Assembly: GCA_005223375.1 (NCBI GenBank)
Contig: RXOD01004392.1
Span: forward strand, 1 to 23,039
Length of the DNA: 23,039 nucleotides
Origin: Amoebophrya sp. AT5.2
Lineage: Eukaryota; Sar; Dinophyceae; Syndiniales; Amoebophryaceae
Reading direction: 5' to 3'
Part shown: positions 8,977-20,252 of the stretch, piece after piece
Position numbering within the stretch: the first letter of the stretch is position 1
Layout of the letters: the number at the start of each line of letters is the position of its first letter
The notes under the pieces: model-generated
What the model was told of the DNA's origin: nothing
Databases searched by the model: none
Seen by the model: only the letters and a program-made list of their open reading frames with translations
Program-made: the position numbers and the translations under genes

Positions 8977-10632
8977 ATGATGGCAGACCTCCTTGACGCC
9001 GACCCCGTCTTTTCCGCCGACGAAAAGAGCAGCTTGGCTCACTACACTCGTTCTATTCAGCTCGGGTATAGGGCGGCAGATGCCAAACGAGACGCAGCAA
9101 AAGCACTCTTGCGGTCTCGCATTGTCGGGTTCGAGCGGAGTGTGGTACAGAAGGGTGGCGCCTTCAGCCTCGTCGCGCCCTCAGTGCAGCCTTCTATTTG
9201 TGTCGGAACGGCAAGCACACGCACGGGTGGCGGACTCGCGTCTTCTCCAGTCATGCCGACACGGACGAAAATAAACGGAACTTTTTTCGGGGAAGGTGTT
9301 TCAGCATCTTCTTCGAGGATGTCGATGTCTGCTACGATGCCGGCTTTTTCTGCTTCGACGACAACCACAAAGACAACTAGCAGCTCTTCTAGCTTGTCCT
9401 CATCGTCATTCTGCAGAGGCTCCTCTAAAAGTGGGGACTTGGCCGCAGCTTTGTGCGAAGCTACTGGTCGGAGATCGCGGAGCCACGTTTCGGAAGAAGT
9501 CCAGCAGCAGCCGGGGAAAAGCAGCGACGCATCCGCATCGGAACTGCCCCAGGATCCGGCTAGCGCTTTCTTTCGCACGGCGCCACTGTCGCCCGCAGAT
9601 GAAGACAAGGGCGCGACTGTGTCCCTTCGACGCCCCAGCGTCCGGGTGCTCACCACGGAGGATGTCGAAGCCACGTTGGCGTCGGGGGACGAGACGGAGG
9701 AGAGCACCACCCGCGACGAAAACGCGATGGTGGAAAACGGATACCCGTACTCAGATTCAGTTGCAGGAGAAAAAACGAAAAATCGGGTTGCTGAGCGCGC
9801 AAAGGCTTTTGCCGTCTGGGAAGCAACCGAGGCGGAGCGGCTCAAGAGCGAAATCGTGGCCATGAAGGCGGAAGTGGAGGAGGTAGCTACTGTTGCAGAA
9901 AAACAATAAAAAGTTAAAGTTTCTTAGGCTGCTCTTAGCTGCTACTTCCGCGGCTTGGTCTTGAAGTTTTGAAGTTCAGGTCCCGCAGAACAAGCCCTGA
10001 CTCTGACCAGAGCCAGACCCAGACTGTCGCGCTTCTTGTGGCGAGGCCTCCCTTTCCCTTTATCAATCTGCCTAGTACTTCGTTCAAGTTGTTGCAACGA
10101 ACCATGCAAATGCATTACAAAACGGTCACTTCTCATCCAAATTCAGGACGAGCTTGCCGTCGCAACGCTGGAAGCCATGGCGCGGGATTACGGCCTGAAA
10201 AAAGAAGAGATCCGTCGCGACACTCGTGATCGCATCCGCAAGATGTCAGAGGAGCTCCGCAAAGCAAAGCGAAGGCACGAAAGGCAGAAGGAAAAGCTAG
10301 CCGCCGACCTGTCGTTTCCCGCGTTTGGCGCATACGGTGAAGACGACGTCGATCGAATTCAGGGCGGACCGGAAGTAGAAGAGGTCAACCAGCGAGACAA
10401 CTTCGCTAAGATGGGTAGTTCGTCAGAGGATTTTTACGCAGATAGCGAGCTGGGCCACGACTACGATTCGCAGTTGTTCAGGAGGGCGGGTGCCGCTAAC
10501 GCTGATGGTGTGCCGCAATTGGAATCCATACATCGCAACCAAAGAAGCATGACCTCGGGGTCGGCGTTACTGGAGAATGGGATAACATGCATCCTCGAAG
10601 AAGGCGAGGATGACTTCGACGAGGAATTCTGA
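8977..10632 (+). CDS. Coiled-coil protein of unknown function, 463 residues
   Basis: Exons 8977-9882 and 10147-10632, with a 264-nt GT-CAG intron (donor GTAGCT, phase 0). The N-terminal 50 residues (MMADLLDADPVFSADEKSSL...) look helical. The middle is Ser/Thr-rich, with an almost pure serine run near residues 126-146. From about residue 265 a charged coiled coil runs across the splice site (ERLKSEIVAMKAEVEE then DELAVATLEAMARDYG), continuing to KRRHERQKEKLAADL near 350. The C-terminus is acidic (EEGEDDFDEEF). The uninterrupted heptad-like pattern over the junction supports the model. No known family is recognised; a structural or cytoskeletal part is possible but unproven. A TAG lies 16 nt upstream of the start. 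Confidence 0.75.
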
Positions 10633-11100
10633 AGAACAGAAGAAACATTATAAATTTATGCATGATTTCTGAGTTTTTGCGCGCTCCAAAAAGCGATTTC
10701 ATATCTTTGAGGCAGATCCGATGGAGGGTTATCATCGACCGGCATTTGCATTTTCGACTCTCTACATTTCAGATGGTTTGTTGAGCGATGGATTCTTCGC
10801 ATTGGCATCCAAGTAAGTATTCGTAATCGCTGCGCTTGCAGGCAGTATAAGTATTTCGTGGTCGTTGGTCGTCGCTGGAGGGAGACGAGAGGCTTGTACA
10901 ACTTCGTACGTGGTAAAGCTTGGAAAAAAGAACGACTTTCGAATGAAAATGATGCACGTGGACCCTAACGCATAACCATTACAGAATATTGCAGCACGCA
11001 AACCTAAAGAGAAGACACGAACAAGTTCGGCTGTGGCTGGAGCCCCTTACATCGGACGACCTCTAGTAGTACCAAAGTCGTCATATTTCGCAAAGATCAA
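10633..11100. other. Intergenic region, 0.47 kb
   Basis: No supported gene. A/T-rich just after the upstream stop (TTATAAATTTATG near 10650), as expected for a 3' untranslated region; nothing else stands out. Confidence 0.6.
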
Positions 11101-13939
11101 ATGTCGCGGCCTTTCCCCTATGAGCCAAGAGAGGACTATCTCGCCGGCGAGAAGGTCGCTTCATCCGGTACTACTACGTCGTCGCCCTCTGGCGGTGTGA
11201 GGAATCGGAGTGCTCTCTCGCGCAAATGGGCAGCACGGGCCGAGAACCAGCTGAGCAACGAGGAACGGCTCCTGCTCGCCCGCAATCGCCGCGTACGATC
11301 GGAGTACCAGGCGATGGGACCGCTTGTAACGCCTGCATCGAGGAGAGGACCTCCGACGGGCCGCGGTGACGTCGCTTCTGGGCGCCGATTCCTCTTTGCA
11401 CCGACGGGCCGCAAAAGCGGAGTGGGTAGTACAGCATCTGCTGCGATTGTGGTTGGGCAAAGAAATACGAGGCAGACGAACCTGCGCGTCGGAGGTGGGA
11501 GCGCGCTTGGTCGTCGAGGTGGAGCGACAGGCGGGGGAGGGGGGCGGATCAAGAACTTGGCGGCGATGCTGGACGGCGCAAATCACGATGTCGAAGATCA
11601 AGATGAAGCTGCGCAACTACGGCTACCGCGGCCGCGGCGCCGCTACACTAAAGCAGACAAAAATGGTGATGACGGCTACTCTGCCCAGTACCGGCGGGTC
11701 CGCGCACAGAAAGATCTGCTGGCAAGCGGGGGCGGTACGTCTTCCGACGGAGCTGGAGTCGGAAAAAAGCAGGTGCGAGTGCCGAAGAAAATACGAGAAC
11801 AAGATAGTAGAAAACATCAGAGCGAGGCCGACGAACAAGAGGAAGAGGAAGCTGAAGACAGGGACACCATCGCTCGCAGTGGCGCTGCGGCAGCTGAAGC
11901 AGATTTGGCTACGTTTCTGCGGGCACCTCTGCTGGAAAAGTTGAAGTCCGAGGCTGCGGGGAAAAATTTAAAGAAAAAGGAGGCCGCGACAAAGACTGCC
12001 GTCAACCTCCGAAAGCTCCTAGAGGCGGCAACAGATGGATCGAGACCAGCGTCGGGAGGCGCTGGTGCGGCATCTTCATCCTCACGACGGCGAGATCGTG
12101 GTGCTGGTGGACAAAAGAAATATGGCGGCCGTACTAGTACGGGGAGATATCCGCAAGAGCAAGAGCAACCGGAAGAAGACTCCCGGCGCAAACAGGCCCG
12201 ATCCGAAGCCAAGTTCCGTGCGGGACGGCTAGAAGCGGCGCTGTACGAGAACAAGCGCTCGCTCCGGTTGCACGACGTGGATGCCGCCATGCCGTCGCAC
12301 CTGAAATACGCACAAACGTTCGAAGTGGTCTTCGCAAACTACCTCACGACAAGCAAACCACTCCGAGACTTCCTCTTCCAAAATGTGCAGCAAGTGAAGG
12401 TTCGTCAAATAAATGCAAGGCTAGTTGTATCCCGTGTACTTGAACTTGTACGTACTAGAATTTCAAATCGGTATCCGAAGGATGTTTCAACCATAAACTT
12501 TCAAATTCAATCTCTATGTGAATAAAAACCAGGTTTCCGCCCTCACTTTCGACGCTATCGAGCTTGCTCCAGCCCTTGTTCGCTGGATTCGCGCCGCCGC
12601 TACTCCCTCCCCGTCTCGACGAGGCCAGCAGCCGCTTTCTGTCTGCGACGTCTGTTACTTGTTCGTCTTTTGTCTCACGCAGCGCAAGAGCACCTTGATG
12701 GTGAGTGCCGACCAGATGGGCGAATTCGTGTTCGACGTTCTGATCGAGTTGCGAGACGCAGAACGGCGCCCGCTGGAGCTTTCAGAGCTGCTTTCCATCG
12801 CGGAAGACGCGTTCGTTCTCCTGCAACAGTACACCAAGCTCGATAGATCGGTGCTCAAGTTGTGGGCCCGTCGGACGGAGAGTATGCTCACAACACCGAC
12901 AGCATCTTCGGCACTACCGTCGGCGGGTGGTCCTCGTCGCGCTGCGGCATCTACTTCTCCAGGTGGAGCGGACGACGCAGCTGCTGACATCAGCGCTGTA
13001 GAACGAAAACAAGTTGTCGCTACTTCGGCGCGACGACCACTCCGCGAGGCCGTCATCGTCGAAGTAGATGGCGACCCGACTAATGAGCGCGCAGCCGAGT
13101 CGGTAGCCCTTCCCCCCGCACCCAGAACACAGCATAGCCAGAGTTCTCCGACGAGCACCGTGAAGTTCCAAGAACAAGCACGCAGCGCTCTTGAAGGTGG
13201 CGGGAGGCTCATCGTCCGTGACGACGAAATTGGTGGGCCAGGAGCGTCTCCGGTACTAGGTTTACGAAGAGATGCCGAGGAGAACATCGCTGTCATCAGT
13301 CTTGCGTCGCAGTCTCCAGTGCGTGTTATACGCATTCAGGAGTCGGCACCCGCTTCGCCCGCGCCGCCTTTGCAGTTACAGCGCCAACTTAAAACCTCAT
13401 CAACTTCCTCCGCTCCACCACCAGAAGGCAGTGACCTGCTTCGCGGAAAGTACCTCATGACTGCGCGCAACCTGGACGTTGCGAAGGTAATGCGCGATGC
13501 GGAGCAGATGCCTGCCGCCGGCGTGCGAACCGGCAATCTCGAGCGAACGAAACCGCTGGCGCAGCGTACCATGGACCCAAACTTCTTTGCAGGGGGCGGG
13601 GGACGGATGTCGGCGTCGTCTACGTACAATACCAACACGCAGCTGCTGCAGGAAGACGGCTTCACCACGACGTCCTTCGGAAGGATAAAGAACATGGCAG
13701 GAACTGAGTCGGCGACAGCATCATCTTTAATATCGACTTCGTACCTAGACGACATTGCAATACGTCGCGGGCGGGGGGCGTGTAATCCGCCAGGAGGAAT
13801 AGCCTTTTCAGCGTACGGGAAGTACATCTCGGGACCAGAAATGGAAACCTCGATGATCGCGATGGAGAAGGAGCACGCACTTTCCCGAGCTCTGAAAAAA
13901 GCTAACCCAATTCTGGCGAAGAAAACCGACCTCGTGTAG
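11101..13939 (+). CDS. Large low-complexity protein of unknown function, 901 residues
   Basis: Exons 11101-12399 and 12533-13939 join in phase 0 around a 133-nt GT-CAG intron (donor GTTCGT, the only one here without A at +3). Residues 1-390 are Arg/Gly/Ser-rich and probably disordered, with an acidic patch (EQEEEEAEDRD near 250) and basic runs. A well-ordered helical region spans about 399-540: HLKYAQTFEVVFANYLTT, then after the junction ALTFDAIELAPALVRW, CDVCYLFVFCLTQRKSTL, MGEFVFDVLIELRDAERR and ELLSIAEDAFVLLQQY. The rest is again low complexity, ending with PEMETSMIAMEKEHALSRAL. No family was recognised; the helical block would be the segment to compare with databases. The start ATG is the first in the frame. 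Confidence 0.75.
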
Positions 13940-14540
13940 AATAAAAAAATACACTCAGAATTCAGAAGTTGTACTCGAAAATGCATTGCGAAGGTGAAGG
14001 TCAAGGGAAGACCAAGTCTTGGAACTTTTCCTGCGTACTCACACACGTCACACCGCTTGCTTGGCATGTTTGTATCTATGCGCGACCGCGAGCACGAGTG
14101 TCGGTGTACTATGTATCCGTTGTTTTCTCACTCTCTTCGGTCATGAAGATCAATGTTCCCCTGGCTGCGTTTTGTTTCCCCATGATTGATGGCCTACTGA
14201 CTTCGTGCTTGTCTCATTTTTCTTTGTGAAGATTCGCCACCGCAGCCTGGTTTTGGCGTAGAGGTTGTTTTTTTCTGCTGCTTTGCCTTGGTCGAGTTTT
14301 TTTGGTTACTCTGATGTACATGTGGATATACTGCTTGTCGTGGTACCGTGCTACTGCTACCAAGCCGAGCTCTGTCCTGTTGGAAGGGATACAAACATCA
14401 CGGCGAAATGCAGCGTGCTGCGCCACCCTGAGCCTTACGCGGAACCCTTTGTTTTGACATCAACTTCAACACTGGTTTTTTAACACTTAAATTGGAAGTT
14501 AGTTTTGCCTCGGTAATTCATTAAGGTCAGTAAAACGAAG
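13940..14540. other. Intergenic region, 0.6 kb
   Basis: AATAAA lies right after the upstream stop (13941-13946), a candidate polyadenylation signal. Short frames occur on both strands without any domain-like content. GGTCAG at 14525-14530 lies 10 nt before the next start codon and could be a splice acceptor. Confidence 0.6.
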
Positions 14541-17500
14541 ATGATGCTGATGCAAGGCGCGCCGCGGAGCAGCGACCGCGAGCCCGTGGACATGCAGCTT
14601 TTGCGCGGGATGTTCCACATCATTCGAGACGGGGCTCGCTCAGAGACAGAGTACCAGAAAATTGCCGTGCTAATCGACGAAAAGCAACGCCAGGACGCGG
14701 CCGAGAAATGTAGTTTTTGTTTTACTTTTAGGTTTTTTAGTACTTCGTTCTAGTAGAGGTGCTGGGCTCTTCTATTTTTATCCTGAAAAATATTGATTCT
14801 TTCAGACGACGAGTCAGCGTCAGCATCTGATGCTGATCTTCATTGTTCTATACCTCTAACTATTCCATGTCAGCTTGGACTTGCAGCCCCGAGCATTGTA
14901 CCCCAGATAAACTACATTAAGTCAGCCTTATCCTTGTTCGCACTCTCAATCTACTGCAAGAGCGCGCTGCAACTGCATATATTGCTACGTATATCACAGC
15001 CCAGCTCGCCGAGCTCCAGTCCCGGGTGCAGGCTCTCGAGCAGCAGAACCACGCGCTGCACACCCAGCTGCAGTCTTCCGCCATGTCCCAAGCCGGAAAC
15101 CAGGCTACTTCCGACCTCATGAAGGGATTCAGTAATGCGTCGTTGGAAATTCTCAAGATGGGCACGCACCAACAGACTGCGCAGCTCGCTGAGCAGATGG
15201 CGGAGCAAATGGCGAAGCGGCACGGGTTGCACGAGATTCAGCTGCTGCAGAACGAGCTGAAGGCGTTCAAGGAGGAGATTCAGCCGGAGCTGAAGCACCT
15301 GAACACGGTTCTGGGCGCCTGCGAGCGGGACCTCACCGACTTCTCCTCCGCGATGGAGGCCATCAACGTGGAACTGGACGAGCAGAAGACCCGAAGCGAG
15401 TTCCTCACCGCGCAGCGGATGAAAAGTGTGGAGGAGAAATTCCACGCGGAGCTCGGCGACTGCGAGAAGGAGGTGGTTTTGCTGAAGCAGGCGTTTGCGC
15501 GGCACGAGGACTGGATGAACAACGAGGTCGTGCCGTCCGTGAACAAGCTGGACGCGCGCGTGAACGAGACCCAGTCCGAGGTGGCCACGAAGATGGCCGA
15601 CAGCTTCCACAATTTGGAGCAGCAAGTGAAATCGGAAGCGGAGAAGACGCTGCACATGAAGTCCGAACTCGAGCAGCAGTTGCAGCAACTCAGCGAAGTC
15701 TCCTCGGACCGGTCCAGCGAGTTCGACTCGCAAATTTCCGCCCTGTCGGAGCAGATGTTTGGGCTGAAACTGGAGTTGTTGAACGTGGTGAATGCGTCGA
15801 GAGATGTGATGAAGGACTTCGAGGAACAGGAGATCACGAAGGTGCAAACGCTGGCGCAGCGGGACGAAGACCTGCGGGTGCTGGCAAGGGACATCAACAA
15901 ACTGAAGAGCACGATGCTGCTCTGCGACGCGGAAGACAGCTTCGGGTCGAGCGGAAGCAGGCGGTTTTCCTTCTACACAGAGGCGATGTCGAGGGAAGAC
16001 GAGAATATATTGCAGCGGGACGGGTATAGCTACAGTGTTGGTGATGGCCGCAGCCGTTGAACCTGCCAGGTTCTTCGTGTTTGACTTTGATCATCGTGTA
16101 CTAGTGTTGACTGTTGAGTGCATCAGAATCTGAGTATGAGTCCCAACTACCGAATACCCCTTCAGCGCCCCTTCGGTGCAGCAGAACAACGACTCGGAGC
16201 TGGAGCGCAACACCCGGCAGAATGGCGGTCGCCAAACCTCATCCTTCAACAACGATACAACCGCCCCCGCACCACCCGCCCAGAGCCCGTTCCGCACCGA
16301 CTCCAGCTTCGGAAACAAGTTCCACTCCTCGAACAGCACGAGCGCTGGTGGGGGCGGTCCCCACACGACTACCATCGACAAGACGTCCAGTGTCTCCTCC
16401 GTGCCCACGAACGCCGATACTTTCGCCGACCGCATTTGCGCTTTGGTTCGCGACAGGCTGCAGCTCGACCAGAAGATGGGGCACATCGAGGCCAGTCTCC
16501 AGTCCCTGCACCAGTCGATGACGGAGCACGCGCGCGTGGGGCAGAAGACGGCACTGCAGATTTCGGGCCTAGGCAGCGGCATGGAGGAGTGCCGCAAGGA
16601 CGTCTTCGTCGCCAAGGACCAGGTGCAGAATCTCGCGGAGAACTTCAAGCGCGCGTTTGCGCACCCGATGTTCTCGCATTTTGGCGGGGCGGCGTACAAG
16701 AACTGGAATCCGCTAGCGGACCCGCGCGGCGGCAACGCGGGATCGGTTGGGCCGATGCCGAGCTTGAGCCTGCCTGGCATCCGGTCGCCCAGCGAGCTGG
16801 GCGGCTCCAGCCCGATGCCGATGATTAATAACGGCGGACCATCTAGTACTTCCTTGGCTGGGGCTGTCACGGGAGTAGGCGACCGCGTGTTGGGCGCGCA
16901 GAGCAACAGCAGAATCGCGTCGCCGCGCTCGCCGCGAGGGAACGCTGAAGTACTTTTCTACTTGTTTGTCCACTCACTTTCACTTATGTCGATCGAGAGC
17001 TTGAGCTGGACTAAATAAGTTAGTACTTTCTTAAAAGCAGATCTTAGCTCGTGGTCATTACATCTTCAACATTTGCCTCTCCGCCCCCCTTGCTTCTGCT
17101 ACTGCGTTCGTACTCGACGTAGCTCATCTCTTTATTACTCTTTTCGTCGGTACATCTCCAGCAGAATGCAGTTCAGGCACAGGTGGCAGAAGAAACACCG
17201 AAAGATGTCTTCGAATTCAACAGAAGTGCGTGTTGTATGTCTCCACCTGCTCCTCCAATGTTGGATCATCTTCATCTGGAACTGGATAGTACTTTACGTG
17301 AAGCAACAAAAAAATTCGTTTCTTCGACAGATGGCTGTCGGAGGTTCCGAGCAGCAGACCTTCTCCGGGCAGCACCCACAGCAGGACATGGAGGTGTCCG
17401 GCATGTTCCACTCTTTCGAGCAGTACTTCACGCATCACATCTCGCAGCAGGTTAGCCACGCTTTCTCGGAGAAGATCGCTTTTCTCCAGAAACTCCTCGA

Positions 17501-19205
17501 AGACAAGGTGAACCTGAAGAAATTCGACGAACTCGCGAAAACCACCGAGCACGTCTCCGAGGGCGTCAGCAAACTGGCACAGATCACGGGCGTTATCCCC
17601 TACAAAAACAACCACGGTGGAGAACAGATGGGGGCTGGAGATGGTGCGAATGCGATGCTGACTGGCGGAGTGATGAACGGCAACAGCAACGGCAATTCCA
17701 ATTTGCTTCTCGACGGAAGTTTCAGCAACGTCCTCCCACAGAAGCAGCACGACGTTGAGCAGCTGCACGCCGATGTGGATCTGTTCTCCGCGATGTGGCG
17801 CGAGCGAGCGCGCACGCTCCCCACGCGGATGGAGAAGGTGTGGCGCGCGCGGTGCGCCAACAAGTGCCGCAACGTGCTGGATATGGTCGGGAAGAAAGCG
17901 GACTTGGGGCTGTTGAAGCTCCTACAACAGTCCGTGCAGGATGTGGAGCTGCAAATCCTCGCCACGTCGCGCAGCTTCGGAATGAATCAGCAGCTGCATC
18001 TGCAGCAGCAGATGCAGAACATCGGAGGAGTCGTGTACCCAAATGCAAATGCGGGACTTCTCGGCGGGGCGGTGTCGTCGTCCTGGAACCGGAGTGCGGA
18101 GGAAGCTGGTGACCGCCGCACCGCGGACCAGCAGCCAGGAGGAAACGGGGCACACAGAAGAATGCAGTCCCAACGTACCGACTTTCGAAGCAACACCACT
18201 CGACGGACTGGTGGAGCTGGACCAGTTGGCGATGTCAAATCTTCTGATTTTTCTTTGAGTTTGTAGGTCGTGTTTGACCTTTGTATGTACAGTAGTGCCG
18301 ATAGATACCACGACAAAAATCGTTGAACCTCAGCTCCGGCGCGGCCCCGCAGCGCAGGAACTGCTCATCCGCATCCGGCGTCCGAAGGGCAACGTATCGC
18401 TGCGCATCCGACGTACCCATCGGGAGACCCACACCAGAATCACTATTCGGGGCCGGCTCCTCCGTCTTCGTCTACCACCTGGCGCGGACGTGACATCGAG
18501 GACGCATCCGGCAATGTTGTCCACGTTGCTGAGCCGCGCAGCAACAGCTTCACCCGAAGTGACACAGCGAACAGGAACACCACGTCCTCAAAACCGACGC
18601 AGCACCACAACCGGAACTACGGCCACGGGGGGTATGGTCACCACGCGGACCACATGGAGCCGCATCACCCTTCGCAGCAGCGTGGAGCCAGCTTCCCCTC
18701 CGCGCAACAGCAGGGGCACGGACAAGTGCACGCACAAAGATTCGGGCAGCACCAGCTGGAGCAAGACCAGTTGACGAGTACAAACAAGGGCATTCTGGAG
18801 GGGCCGCCGCCCTCGGGTTTTCGTGGAATTCTGGATTCATCCCACCACCAGCACTACAACTACAGCTCGTCCCAGCAGCGCCACGAACTCGCGTCGCCGC
18901 AGTTTGGCGGGGGTAGCAACATTACCCCTTGCGCGGGAAGCAACACCACGCGGACATTCGCAAGTCAAGGCCGAAGTGAGGGCGCGGTGCCCAGCGTGCG
19001 GGTAAACCAAATGCACCCACAGCGCCCGGTCGTCGGCGGCCGAACACTCAAGCAACCTAGTACGGCAATGGCGTGATGCGGAACTGACTCCTAAATTTCT
19101 GTTTTTGGTGGATCTGGGCAGGACGACGAGAGCTACGTACTGAACTGCTTCGTCCCCATCAACAACTACAGCAGGGCGGTGCGTGGGCACGTCGGCATCG
19201 CTTGA
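14541..19205 (+). CDS. Giant coiled-coil protein of unknown function, about 1190 residues
   Basis: Six exons are proposed: 14541-14709, 15000-16023, 16166-16949, 17331-18174, 18334-19001 and 19122-19205. All phases agree, and the five GT-CAG introns run 120 to 381 nt. Residues about 40-390 form a long coiled coil (for example QLAELQSRVQALEQQNHAL, KSEAEKTLHMKSELEQQL). Exon 3 adds a Ser/Pro-rich linker and a second helical block (ICALVRDRLQLDQKMGHIE). Exon 4 has SFEQYFTHHISQQVSHAF, KIAFLQKLLEDKVNLKK and MEKVWRARCANKCRNVLD. Exons 5 and 6 are His/Gln/Asn/Ser-rich, ending SYVLNCFVPINNYSRA. No family was recognised; a scaffold or cytoskeletal role is plausible. Uncertain points: an optional exon 14806-14897 in the first intron, a possible exon near 17165-17225, and the last junction (a donor at 19179 with a CAG near 19264 would give another ending). 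It could be two genes. Confidence 0.6.
14820..14836. repeat. Perfect short hairpin in first intron of the giant coiled-coil gene
   Basis: TCAGCATC, one base, then GATGCTGA. It lies just after an unused TTTCAG acceptor at 14805. Its codon use (A/T third positions) differs from the neighbouring exons, which favours intron sequence. Confidence 0.6.
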
Positions 19206-20252
19206 ACACTGTTTAACGTCCATCTTCATCATCTCATATTTTTATTTTTTTGCTCTACCATCAGCTTTTTATCGTATCATGAGTGTAGTAGGCGTGAGCA
19301 GTCACTCCCGCTTTCCGCCTGCATGATCAAGGTAAAAAATTTTTAAGATGAATCTAAATTCGAAGCCATCAAGTAAAATGTAAATGTCGAAAAAGAAGTG
19401 TGAAAGCCGAACAACTGACGTGATGAAAAGTTAGCCGCTATAATTTTAGCGCCAGCTGCAGGAACAGCAACAGTGCCACGACTCCACACTCCAACTCCTT
19501 CTTGTTTCCATTGAATTGATAAACGTCCAAACGCAAACGCCTTCGAAACTGTAATACCAACGACAACGTCGAGAAAGAATGAACGCTTACAAGTACAACG
19601 AACGCATTTTAGTCACCAATGACACGTCGCAACTTTCTGGAAAACTAACACATCCAGACGTTGACGTGGCCTCCTTGACCTTGGTCCCACTTGCATAGAA
19701 AGCAAAACGAAATTCGAAAGTCAAACATGAGACGATCATGACGAACAATGAAAGACTCGATCAACATAAACAAAACACTGGGAGGGGACAAAAAAAAACA
19801 CAGAACACAAGTGACCGCATACCAGTTTCATCGCAGCTTTCGTAGGCACTGTCGCGCAAGCGCATTCGACACAATCTTCACAAGAATTGATTCATATAAA
19901 ACGCAACCAAGACATGAAGATCACGATCGTCGCGCGTTCAAGCTGAAGCACATCCGAGCCGAAAGCCTAGCTCCCCAGGGAGGAGGAGACTGGTCGCGGA
20001 GGATGCCCCACTTCTGCCCGAGTCTTCGATCTTCAAGAAGTCGCGGCGCCATCTTCATCGGTCTTTTTTTTTCTGGCCAAGCAGGCAAAGGAGGCAGTCA
20101 CTCGCTTGTTTGGGTAGTTCGCGTTGGAAGAAGTTTTGGAGGCGCAACTTGGGAGCACTCGCTCCTCACCCTCTCTACTCATAGCATAAGTAAGCAAGTG
20201 CAGCAGCACCAGCGCCGTACTATCACATTCACAATATCAAAGCTAAACAAAG
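19206..20252. other. Intergenic region, 1.05 kb
   Basis: A stopless frame from 19748 runs past 20252, but its content is not gene-like and it enters the phosphatase gene in a wrong frame. The segment from about 19985 to 20085 (MPHFCPSLRSSRSRGAIFIG) could be an N-terminal exon of that phosphatase, but no phase-consistent splice was found. T-rich tracts occur at about 19240 and 20067. No RNA gene or repeat was recognised. Confidence 0.5.

Noticed and set aside
9057..9863. 268-codon open frame on the minus strand
   Set aside because: It mirrors exon 1 of the plus-strand coiled-coil gene; its serine and arginine runs are the complement of that coding sequence, and no domain or splice sites support it.
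12700..12725. GACCAGATGGG inside the 901-residue gene, like the introner end
   Set aside because: It lies in uninterrupted coding sequence (SADQMGEF) with no TATG lead and no partner end.
12655..13335. 226-codon open frame on the minus strand
   Set aside because: Antisense shadow of exon 2 of the 901-residue gene, Ser/Arg-rich with no recognisable motif.
14951..15847. 298-codon open frame on the minus strand rich in Leu and His
   Set aside because: Complement of the plus-strand coiled coil (Glu/Lys/Gln codons read backwards give Leu/His/Phe); the plus strand has continuous heptads.
17165..17225. Possible extra exon (QAQVAEETPKDVFEFN) inside the intron 16950-17330
   Set aside because: The peptide looks hydrophilic and plausible, but every acceptor/donor pair tried leaves a length that breaks the frame into exon 17331; direct joining 16949 to 17331 is phase 0 on both sides.
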